Assembly: GCA_029844215.1 (NCBI GenBank)
Contig: CM056724.1
Span: 79,317,093-79,381,092, forward strand
DNA: 64,000 nt
Origin: Przewalskia tangutica
Lineage: Eukaryota; Streptophyta; Magnoliopsida; Solanales; Solanaceae
Reading direction: 5' to 3'
The translations under genes were made by a program, and so were the position numbers. The notes below the pieces were generated by a model. The model was not told the origin of the DNA. It saw nothing but the letters and a program-made list of their open reading frames with translations, and searched no databases. This document shows, piece after piece, positions 54,701 through 64,000 of the stretch. Within the stretch, counting starts at the first letter, position 1; each line of letters opens with the position of its first letter.

Positions 54701-57126
54701 TGTCACGACCCGTTCCGGGGCCCGTGACTGGTGCCTTACCCGGGCACCCAAGCAGTCATACATCAGAGAAAATCAGCGGAAATATAAAACAAGACATGAA
54801 ACAGTTGTAAAATGAGACACAGTTTATCTGATGAAAAGCTCGCCTTTCGGCATATATATATAACCCAAGTTTTGCAGTTACATCCCAACTGTACAATAGG
54901 ACTACAGACCTCTAAGGAAGTAAACAACTATGGCGGGACAGGGCCCCGCCATACCCTGAATGTACAAAACTATCTACAATACAGGGAGATCGTACCAAAA
55001 AGTAGAGCCTCCGGAGAAGATGGAGCTCCTGACACCAATGCAAAGAGATCCTAAGGATGTGGATCTAGCACCTGCTTGCCTTTACCTGCGGCATGAACGC
55101 AGCCCCCCGAAGGAGGTCAGTACAACAGGTACTAAGTATGTGAAACTGTAAAGTACTTAAACGAAAACATATCATTTTAAAATCAGTTTTGCAAGTATGT
55201 ATGAAACAACCAAGGTAACTGCACATAGTGCCACATCATAAACAAGAGCAACAATAGGTAAGCGTAATGGTCTTTTCTAGGCTGCGAATGATCGAAGCAG
55301 GGCCAATTGCCCGTAGTATCACCATGCAAGCCTAATCCTGGACTCCCGTAGTCCGCATAGGCCACTCACATAGGCCCGCATAGGGTATATAACCCCGCAT
55401 CGAGGGTAGCTACTCCTCGGCATCGTCCTGGACTCGTAGTCCGCATGGCCACATAGACCGCATGAGGTATAACCCCGCATCACTAACCTGGAACTCCCGT
55501 AGCTGCGCATACGTCCTGGACCCGCATGAGGTATTCTCGAATCATGGTCCTGCATCGCCTGAGTCTACCGCGTCGGACGGCTTAACCCGGTAATATGTCA
55601 AGAGGTGAGTGGTACAATACTAACATAACGACTTATCGTTAAACAACATAAGCACAACAAGAATACTCTTTTATTCAAACGTTACAAGACACTAACACAC
55701 ATAGCATCATATCATGTCTACTTATCAAACCATCTTATTATTCTTTTCACAAATCAATATAAGTCATTATAAACACATAGGCAAACTGTTTCTTTTATCA
55801 TGCTTAAGTGGTTATACCTAACTTCCCATAAAGCTAGTATAACTCTTAAGCTTCTGTTTAAAAACCAATTAGTTCTCTTCTGTTAAAAATGATTCAGTAA
55901 TCTTTTGAAATGCTTTCAGATCCTTATTATTCAGGCTTAAGTCGCGAGACATTGCCGTAAGTATTATTCAGGCTTAAGTCGAAAGACATTGCCGTAGTTA
56001 TTATTCGATTAACACGTATGCGTCTCTGGTACTATATATTTTAAAATATATCATGCTTTAGGAAGAATCACATACCTTCTCGAAAACCACCGCCAAGTTG
56101 AATATGTCGTGAGAGAATCAACCTATAATAGTCGACACGTCTATCAACGTCTAGACTACTCATGCTTGATTCTAAGCGAGAGGTTCTATATCCTACGGAA
56201 AATTAGGCGACTTCCCTACCCGGTGAGCTACTCAAGTCTACTGTGAAAACAGTCATATGTAAGTACAATTTGATTATTCTTCTTTTAAACCCTTCTACTG
56301 TGATAACAGTTCAATTCTATTCTGTGATATTCTTCTAAGTATTTAATACTTATTCTTATACTACTACAGTATGTATTTTCTAATTCAAAAGAGGGTTAGG
56401 ATTATTTACCTCGGTAAGCCCAATAATATCCTAGATAAAAGTCGATCAGAGCAAGGCTTAGCTCCTAAGTTATGCGCTCAGATAGCTCAAGGAAACCTTA
56501 GAAGTTCTTCACAACTTCTACTAAGTACTAAGGGATTTGGGCTAGGTATTTTGGGCATTATAACAATACTAGAAGGCAACTTTTCTACCAAGGAGTGGGG
56601 TAGTGTTTGGCTAGGCTTCTTTTAGAGAGGGGTATTCGGCCAAGACTTCACTGGGGGAGAAGTGAGGCTTAGGACGATGGCTCACAAGGGGGAAGGATGA
56701 TTTAGGCTTGGAAATTTGTGATGAATAAGTCTTCAAAGAGAGGGGTATTTATAGGGAAACCAAGGGCCAAGATTTGCCCAAGTGCCCCCTAACCTACTCC
56801 TCAAATCACTCCACAAACAAAGGTCCATGTTCTAAGCCCCAAAAGCCTCCCTATCGTCCAAGGCAAAAGGCCATTTGGCCGTCCACTTGAGGGTGACAAG
56901 TGTCACCCTCTCGTTGGTCCAAAAAGGTTCCGTCGCTCGGAAAAATTCGCAAAAATTAGAAATGACATAGCCGGAATTTACCCTACGCGAGTCGTGTAAA
57001 ACGTATCGTCGAAAAACGATTGTTTGTGTGAGTTGTGCCCAAAAAACGTCCTAGGCCTAAACTTTTAAGGCTATACTTTCGTACGTACGCCCTCACGTAC
57101 ATACTCCGGAAATACGGGGTATAACA
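54701..57126 (-). mobile_element. Solo LTR S3, reverse orientation (2,426 bp), TSD GATGA
   Basis: The plus strand begins TGTCACGACCCG and ends CGGGGTATAACA, flanked by perfect GATGA at 54696-54700 and 57127-57131. It is about 1 kb shorter than the other complete LTRs. It keeps a reversed TATAAATA (56746-56753), the palindrome (56889-56910) and ~140-bp repeats (55330-55570). A 50-bp direct duplication with CAGGCTTAAGTC occurs at ~55930-56000. Confidence 0.92.
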
Positions 57127-57131
57127 GATGA

Positions 57132-57686
57132 CTTTGAGGGCGTGAGTCCCTGACTTGACATAACTGCTTTTATGTTGTGAACTGTAGTTTGGTTATCATA
57201 CATGTCTCCTGCTTTATATAGACTATTATGATTTCATTTACAGTATTTTTACGGTTTCACATACTTGGTACTTGTTATCTTGACCTCCTTGAAGTGCGTT
57301 CATCTGCGCGGTAGAAGTACCATTTGTCGATCCGCGTTTAGGATCTCATTTCGGCGTCTTGGGAAGCTCAGTCCGCCGGAGGCTTATCTTTGGTATGTTA
57401 CCAGTGCAGTAGGTCCTTGTACATTCGGGGTATGGCGGGGCCACTGTCGTCATAGTTGTTGTATAAATCTTAGAGTGCATGCCTTTGTTGTAGGCGGGGT
57501 TGTAAGGATTATGCTTCAAATGTTTATATATATATATGTTGAAAGGCAACCGTTTTGGTTGGCCTATTTTCTTTCATCTTAATCCATGTCTATTTACATG
57601 TTTAAGTTTTATTTCATTGGTTTTCTCGATGTTGTATCACTAGGGTGCGGGGTAAGGCACGATCCACGGGCGGGTTGGTCGTGACA
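57132..57686 (+). mobile_element. Element W 5' LTR, second part
   Basis: It resumes with ACTTTGAGGGCGTGAG after the duplicated GATGA, passes through the hairpin string (57275-57450) and ends GGTCGTGACA at 57686 before the PBS. Confidence 0.88.
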
Positions 57687-57690
57687 AAAG

Positions 57691-57702
57691 TGGTATCGAG
57701 CG
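57691..57702 (+). promoter_or_regulatory. Primer-binding site, element W
   Basis: TGGTATCGAGCG, a CAG-shortened form of the initiator-Met PBS, lies four bases after the LTR end. Confidence 0.8.
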
Positions 57703-57746
57703 ATTAGTCCTCGGAAAGTGTCTGAGATCGTGTCTAGTAGAGTCTT

Positions 57747-57780
57747 GATTATCGGTGTGTTGTGCACCACATCTATAATC
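57747..57780 (+). other. Leader hairpin (copy 6)
   Basis: Same stems and TTGTGCAC loop as the array copies, although W is a different subfamily. Confidence 0.7.
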
Positions 57781-57890
57781 GAGAGGCTATAGGACATTTA
57801 GGATTGGTTTCCATTCTTCTCATTACGAGATCGTGCCTTAGAACATGTGATAAGTTGGACCCCTTTGACGTATTCCTTTCCTTTACGATT

Positions 57891-59104
57891 ATGCCTCGCG
57901 TAAGGCAACCCAGCCCGGATGGGCAAAGCGATCGAGGAGTGTTAGTGAGATCTGAGAGAAATGCGAGCGCGAGCGGTCGAAGACTGAGCAGTGCTTCCGG
58001 ACGGCGGGTTTCGCGACTCGCTTGGCACCGGCGAGTTTAAGCGCGGCGATGGCTGCTGAGACTCTGATACTGAGCCTCCGTCCCACGGCTGGAAGCGGAT
58101 GAGATGGGTACAAGGAGATGGCGATTCTTGGCGAAGTCGTGGCGAGATATGAGATAGTTTGGATGCGGCGATTCGAGTCAGTAGCACCGTAGTTCACCCC
58201 GAGCGGTTTGAGACTACGGGATTTTACGAGTGTAACCCGCGAGTTTTATGGGTCGAGGCACGAGGATGATCCGCGAGTTCATCCGGCGATTCTGTGGTCG
58301 TGAGTGACAAGGCATCGGATACCGAGTCGGTGGTCTAGGTTCGCATCATTGCGTGATACCGCAATGATCGGCAGTTTGATTCGTAGGAGCTGTCGGGAGA
58401 GAATGCACTTCCGCTATATGGGACGAGTTCTCAAAGGCATTTCTTGCACACTTCTTGCCTCCACGGATGAGAGGCTCGGGCAGCAGTTTTTGACGTTAAG
58501 GCGGGGGGCGGACGGTTAGAGAGTACAATGTGGAGTTCGACTCGTTAGCTCGGTATGTCCCTTGTAGTAGGCGATATGGAGGACGAGTACACCGCTACGT
58601 CACGGCTAGATGATTACTTGGCGAGGCTTATGCGGGTGTAGCTCTTCACCGGCATGGACATTGCCGCATGCAAGCTCATGCACTAGGATGTGAGGCACGG
58701 AGAGGTCGGCGAAATGGCGAGATCGAGAAGAGGCGGGCAGGAGGTCCTTTGGTAACTTTCGAGCGGACCGCCTCGAAAGTTAGTTATGTACCTCGCCAAG
58801 ATCAGAGTGGTCCTCCGCGATCTTGGGGCGTTCGGGGTATTCGGGGCTGGTCGAGCTCGGGGCTTAGTTCACGGTATACGTGAGTGCTAGCCGGGATTCA
58901 TGTCCCCTCGGTGTGCATGATGTGGCAAACATCATCCCGGGAATGTCGTCTTTGCGGTGCTTGTTTCACTGCGGCGTCGGGGCCATGTGACGAGGCGTGC
59001 TTATAGGAGAGTGCGGCGGCTTGGCGCGACCTGCGGATCGATGGCGTGTTCATCGCCTACTGACTATCGCCTGCAGTGAGCCTATGATTAGAGTGGAGCG
59101 GTAG
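57891..59104 (+). pseudogene. Broken gag, element W
   Basis: Gag remnant starting at the family ATG (57891) and ending near the TAG at 59102-59104. In scattered frames it keeps the segment MHFRYM-GRVLKGISC near 58408-58460, REYNVEF-like sequence near 58520, the basic segment near 58680-58750 and degenerate zinc-knuckle sequence near 58940-59000. It is closest to the A copy. Frame breaks are frequent, often at the same CTG/CAG/CCG places where array copies differ. No pol sequence follows. A product is unlikely as the sequence stands, but the true state needs error-corrected sequence. Confidence 0.72.
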
Positions 59105-60097
59105 GTTCAGGTATATCCCTAACCCTCTAGAGTTTTGCATGCTTGATATGATGATCTTATTATTGTGTGCTATGTACGGATAGCGTTGTGTTATATTGTG
59201 AGTTAGAAAACATGGTTAGTTGGAAGAGTAAGTATGGGGGCATGGAAGGTGTGAACCTTAAATTATTTCACGATTGAGACCTTACAGATAAGGTCGTCTT
59301 GAGTAAAAGATTCATTTTATGTTTGACTTTTATCAGAGTGCGTAGTATACGTGGGATATATTTGTGTGATAAGTCCATGGGTAGTGTGAAATGGAAGTGG
59401 TAGCTTTCATGATGTGAGTTAGTAAGAATTGTTCGTATCGGGAGCAAGGGTTTAAGCGCGATTGTGGGTCGGGTTGAGGGCGTGTTGCGGGTCAACCCGT
59501 GCTGATTAAGGTGGGGTCAGTTCGGTGGTCCCGCGGATGGTAGAGTCACGAGGGTGCTAGGCCCAGTTTAGATGACCATCGTATGAGTTCGTGGATATGT
59601 TCGACCAAAATCAGTTCGTGAAGGCCGAGAATGGCCCTAGAAGAAATCGAGGTTAGTAAGATGACCAAGTTTGGAGGTAGTGACTCCAAGGGTTGGAAAC
59701 AGAAGCGTTGACTGAAGTGTGGTACGTATACTAGAAGAGTTCAAGTGTTCGAGAAGAGTACGACGAGTAAGGGTAGAGGCGAGCATGTATTGCGAGCATA
59801 GATATGATCATTTCTTGTGAAGGGAGAAGGTGCGAAGGATGTATATTTTAGACCTCAGGGATCGCATGCAGTCCGGTACCATTTGTTGGGTCGCCGGAGT
59901 GACACTAGAACCTCGCGGCAAAGTGACAAAAGTTTGTGATGTTAGAGGTGTTTCCTCGTGGACTTGGATGTAAGTATTTGCGCGGGTGTTTCTGTGGCCA
60001 GGTGTGGCAGGATTGTTCTCGTAAGTATAGTAGTGAAGACTATACTGGCGCATGTTTGTTTTGAGGCTTAGAAGGAACATTCGGGACGAATGTTTCT
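59105..60097 (+). other. Non-coding 3' internal region, element W
   Basis: Post-gag block, GC-rich inverted pair (~59468-59500), joined integrase-flank segments (59570-59760), the ~82-bp module shared with C (59851-59932) and the AACATTCG/CGAATGTT inverted repeat (60076-60094). No gene is seen. Confidence 0.7.
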
Positions 60098-60110
60098 AAG
60101 GAGGGGAGAA
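60098..60110 (+). promoter_or_regulatory. Polypurine tract, element W
   Basis: AAGGAGGGGAGAA abuts the 3' LTR start at 60111. Confidence 0.9.
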
Positions 60111-61164
60111 TGTTATACCCCGTATTTCCAGGGTATGTACGTGAGGGCGTACGTATATAAATTTGAGCCTTAAAGATTAGGCAAGAATGAAATTTTGTGC
60201 ACAAGTACCGAAAAAGTCGTTTTTAAATGAAGCGTTTCCACAGCTTTTGTAGGGAAAATTCCGTCTATGTCATTAATAATTTTTGCGGATTTTTCCGAGA
60301 GACGAAACATTTTGGACCAACGGGAGGGTGACATGTGTCACCCTCACATTGGAAGGAAGTGGACGGCCAAAGGGGAAAAGTTGGCACGTTTTTTGTGTAA
60401 AAATTGTGGTCAAGGGTTAGGTAGGATATTTTGTGTAGTTGATGAGCAAGTGGGACCCACAAACACATGGCTTCATCTTGACCTTACACTTGCCTTACAC
60501 TTGGATAGATCTTGGCCATTGGTTGACCATTTCTTGACCTATAAATACCCCTCTAAGTTGATGAACTTATTCATCCAAAAATTGTCTAAGTCTTGAAAAA
60601 TACCTCCCTCTCCCTCTTGTTGTTTTCGTCCACCACACCTCCCCTTTGAGGCTCTAGCCGAGAGCAACCCACTAGCCTAGTTGTGCTAGTGAAATACTAC
60701 CCCCTTGGTAGAAATGTATTCTACAAGTATTGTTATAATGCCCAAAATACTTTAGCCAAATACCTTGTAGTACTTTCCAAAGTACCCTTTATCTGAAAAG
60801 CCTGGAAAATACTATTATACTTTCCTTTAGCCACTAAACGAAACCCTAAGGAAAACCTTCATAGTCGGTTGAAGTGTTTAGTAGAAGTTGCGTAGAACTT
60901 CTAAGGGTTGTTTGGAGCGGATTGGAGCACTCGGAGTTGGAGCTAAACGTTGCTCAGGAGCGACTTTTTACTTGGATAATTTTGGGCTCATCGAGGTAAA
61001 TACTACTGTCCTTCTAGTGTAATTGGAAATTACATACTGTAGTAGTATAGTAATGAATATAAGATTCATAGAAGAGAATTGAACTGTAATAGAAGGATAT
61101 TACAGAAAAGACTTGAACTGAAATCACTTCAGAAGAATATAAGTAGAAGTTCAACTGTACTTAC
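60111..61164 (+). mobile_element. Element W 3' LTR, first part
   Basis: Near-duplicate of 52041-53090, with the palindrome at 60324-60345 and TATAAATA at 60540-60547. It stops within AACTGTACTTAC, which in the 5' LTR continues ATAGAACTG (53085). The break is therefore a clean insertion, with CTTAC (61160-61164) as the likely left target duplication. Confidence 0.9.
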
Positions 61165-64000
61165 TGTTACACCCCGTAATTGCAGGACATGTTTTAAGAA
61201 CGTACGTAAGAACTCGCAAGTGTTAAATTTGAGACTTGTAAAAAATTTAACGGAATTATGGAATTGTCGGAAAACGTATTGTTTTGACGAATGGGAGGGC
61301 GACACGTGTCACCCCCCCCCTTAAGTGAGCTTGGACGAATTGATCTTGGACATAAGGGTCATTTGACCCTTGTTAGGAAGACAAGTCTTGCACTTGAAGA
61401 GCTTGACATAATTGACTTGGTCAATGGACCCACTTAGCCTTGATATTTAATAAGAGATCATCCAAACCACCCAATTGTTTGCATCTTGACCCTCCATGTC
61501 CCTTTATAATACTAGTAGTAGCATGAGAGAGCACAACACTTAGAAAAATTTGCAAGAATTTCAAAAACCCCTCTAGGTTGCTCTCGGGTTCCATGCCTTT
61601 CAAAAGGAAAAAAAATTGTTTCTTGTCCATTAAACTCCACACTTTAAACCAAGGTTCTTGAGGGTAGTGTAAGCTTATCTCAATAGAAAAATCTCGGAAA
61701 AAGTTAGTTTTCGGGTTAGTCGCAAAGTGAAAACCTAGTGGCTTTCTAGGTTTTGGATTGGAGGTTTGAAGGAAAGTTGTTGGTGTGGTTCTAAGGGTCT
61801 CGGAGGCGGATTGAGGTGTCTTGATGAGGCTCTAGGTTGCTAAGGAGCAACCGGTTTGAAGATTGGATTACAATTCGTTGAGGTATAATCTTGTTCTTTG
61901 AAAGTGTTACAAGATTATTTATATTGTTGTTGTTAGCTTTACATGTTGCTAGCATAAAGTTGTTAAGTTGAAGTTTGTAAGTATTATGGATTACTTGTAG
62001 CTTAAGTTCGAAATGAAAAGTAAGTCATGTTAAGTTGGAATACAATTTGATCGTTATTAGAATCGTCGCATGTAATTGACTAGAAGATTATAGTAGTTAT
62101 AATTGGTTGCGACTAGATATTATGTTATGCTACCAAGTTGGATTGAAATGGAAATTGGATAAGAATTAAATCTTTATTGAATTCAAGGTGGCCGAATTTG
62201 GACTTGTAGTTTGTATTAGTTTGTTATTCAATTGTATTGGACTACCTTCTAAATTGTGAGCCAATTGGGGTTGTTTGGTTATTCATTTGTACTAGACTAC
62301 CTTCTATATTGTTGTGAGCCAATTGGGGCTGTTTGATTATTGTATTCGGCCTTGAAAAAGGTGGCAAAGTGAGTAGAAACAAAGGAGGTGCTGTCCGATT
62401 TTCCGTAGAATTTAGCGACTTAGCACTTAGAATATTCTACGTTTGAATTAAGAGGTTAATGGACGTATTGTGGCCATTATAGGTTGAAGTACTTTGGAGC
62501 CTTTTTGCAACTTGTCGCTAGTCGTCGCGAGGTATGTGAACCTCTTCTTTCTTTGGCATGATCCTACGTATGAAATCTCCATGTGATAGTATTTCAAGAT
62601 TCCTTCTACTCTTAGAAGTTAAGAAGTATTTACATTGTTGAATCTAAGTTAAGAGTATGTTTAAATTGTCCTAAGTCCTTACTAGGTCTTATGGGAGGCG
62701 TTAGTAAACGGTTAGGAAGTTATGAGATTTGATTTAAAGGCTATATGTCTTGATTTGTTTAAAGTAAGTAAGTGGATTTTATGTTCGAAAATGACTTGAA
62801 TTTATATGTGAAAAGGGGATTGATTTTAAAAGTGGAAGTTATATGATTTTAAGGGAATGAATTACTTGGTTTTGGGAAGGTATGGAACTTTATATGTTTT
62901 TGTATAAGTAATTGGGCTTTAAAGGAAGTATGTTATGAAGTATGAAGACTAAGAACTTTGATTGTCTTTTAAGGATTTTGAAGTTTTAAGCGATACGATT
63001 CTTTTTAAGTATGTATGTACGTAGTATCTTTGGATCCCGTTTTCCTAAATGTTGTAAGAATAAAAGTGACATAAGTTCTCTAAAATGAATGGTTGTTATA
63101 ATAGCTTTATGGGAAGTTGTTATGACGACTTAAGAAGAAGTGAAAAGATGGTTTAAAAATGTTATGTAAGGAAAATCACACCGAGCCTACGAATAGGCGG
63201 ATTACGTTATGAAATACAGGAGCCTACGAATAGGCGGATTACGTTATGAAATACCAGAGCCTACACATAGGCGGATTACGCCATATTACCCAGAGCCTTC
63301 ACATAGGCGGGTTACGTCATCTTACAAGGCGAGCCACAAAGGGCGGATTATGCTACATGATTCCACAAGACACCGAGCACAAAGCGGGCGGATTATGCTA
63401 CATGATTCCACGATGCAAGGCCGCGGGCGGGCGGATTATGCTACATGATTCCACGATGCACGAGCCCCGGGCGGGCGGATTATGCTACATGATTCCACGA
63501 TGCACCGAGCCCCACAGCGGGCGGATTATGCCACATGATTTATGAGTACCGTGTCCATAAATGGGCGGATTACGTTATCACGTATGGATAATCAAAGTAA
63601 GCTCCCAAATAAGAAGTCCTCCATAATGGGTGGATTATGTTATGTAAGATATGTAAGTTATGTGAAAAATTGAATTAAACTCTTAAGTATGTATGTATGA
63701 ATATGTTGTTAATTTTATTGAAAGAAGGAAAGGAGCAGTTAATATATGATTGATTTGAGGAGTTAAAAGGACATTCTTTTATCTGAATCTGATTTGGTTA
63801 TTGCATTTTATTTACATTTCATACTAAATTTTTGTTATCTTGACCGCCCGAAGTGCGTTCATGCCCGCAGTTATAGGTACCAGTTGGTGATCCTTGCTCT
63901 TAGGATCTCTGTTGATTTTGGAAAGAAGCTCCTTTCACTCAGGAGGCTTATCTTTTAGTACGGTTTCCACGATATGGTAGACTTATGTACATTGGGGTAT
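61165..64000 (+). mobile_element. Family V LTR (different but related family), right end outside window
   Basis: It starts TGTTACACCCCGTAATTGC and is clearly diverged from the main family. It keeps the same landmarks in the same order: palindrome GGGCGACA/TGTCACCC (61295-61316), TATA-like TTATAATA (~61503), GAG|GTATAA (~61879), CGCGAG|GTATGTGAACC (~62527), one GTTATAA hairpin with the loop GCTTTATGGGAAGTT (~63090), a minisatellite (63183-63600) and the GATCC/GGATC and CTCCT/AGGAG hairpins (63890-63950). No coding region is seen in the visible 2.8 kb. Confidence 0.82.
63183..63600 (+). repeat. 37-50-bp minisatellite, ~9-10 copies (family V)
   Basis: The first four units (~37 bp) hold GAGCCTAC and ATAGGCGGATTACG. 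Later units (~45-50 bp) hold GGGCGGATTATGCTACATG. The change of unit type along the array suggests successive rounds of expansion. Confidence 0.88.

Larger units (their letters stand above)
52041..61164 (+). mobile_element. Element W (5' LTR, internal, start of 3' LTR)
   Basis: 5' LTR 52041-57686, with a minus solo LTR inside. PBS, hairpin, gag, non-coding region and PPT lie in 57687-60110, and the 3' LTR begins at 60111 and is cut at 61164 by another insertion. The two LTR starts are almost the same over their first ~1.05 kb (52041-53090 versus 60111-61164), so W is a recent insertion relative to Z. Its right target duplication is outside the window. Confidence 0.85.

Noticed and set aside
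1..64000. Host protein-coding genes, centromeric satellite or telomere repeats
   Set aside because: I found no exon-intron structure outside elements, no ~150-180-bp satellite and no TTTAGGG array. All sequence is assigned to LTR elements.

Overview
This window is plant nuclear heterochromatin made almost entirely of one family of LTR retrotransposon that has inserted repeatedly into its own copies. I see no host gene, rRNA, tRNA gene or CRISPR. The plant origin rests on three things: Ty3/gypsy-type elements with a primer-binding site TGGTATCAGAGC complementary to initiator-Met tRNA, a gag with paired zinc knuckles, and remnants of a plant-type Ty3/gypsy integrase. A eudicot and a Del/Tekay-like chromovirus lineage are my best guesses. 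I cannot name the species.

The family has very long LTRs (about 3.2-3.6 kb, TGTTATACC...GTGACA). Its TATA box lies only about 0.4 kb in, so R-U5 is about 3 kb. The internal region is short (2.0-2.7 kb): PBS, a conserved leader hairpin, gag, a non-coding stretch, then a polypurine tract. No copy has protease, reverse transcriptase or RNase H. Two copies (C and Z) keep a degenerate integrase remnant. The others look like further internal-deletion derivatives, so the family resembles TR-GAG/LARD non-autonomous elements that would need enzymes from elsewhere.

Layout. 1-1801 and 1802-2933 are 3' parts of two LTRs nested into LTR_2. 2934-7636 is LTR_2 plus the internal region of element A. 7637-9996 is a chimeric, promoterless LTR. 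9997-26742 is a tandem LTR-internal-LTR array with a 5,591-bp period. 26743-29905 is LTR X and 29906-31088 the 3' end of A's 3' LTR. 31131-40733 is complete element C, flanked by GAAAG. 31089-31130, 40739-42058 and 45239-45366 are pieces of the internal region of host element Z. 42059-45238 is a solo LTR (TSD TATTT). 45367-52040 is Z's 3' LTR, split by a minus-strand solo LTR at 48040-51676 (TSD TTGTT). 52041-61164 is element W, whose 5' LTR holds a minus-strand solo LTR at 54701-57126 (TSD GATGA). 61165-64000 is the LTR of a second, related family (V) inserted in W's 3' LTR.

Most interesting are several hairpins conserved between copies, some with compensatory changes: in the leader, U3, U5 and near the LTR end. 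Next is a slot in the LTR where each subfamily carries a different minisatellite. Differences between otherwise near-identical copies cluster at CTG/CAG/CCG sites, which suggests methylation-linked basecalling errors. The broken gag frames should therefore be read with caution.
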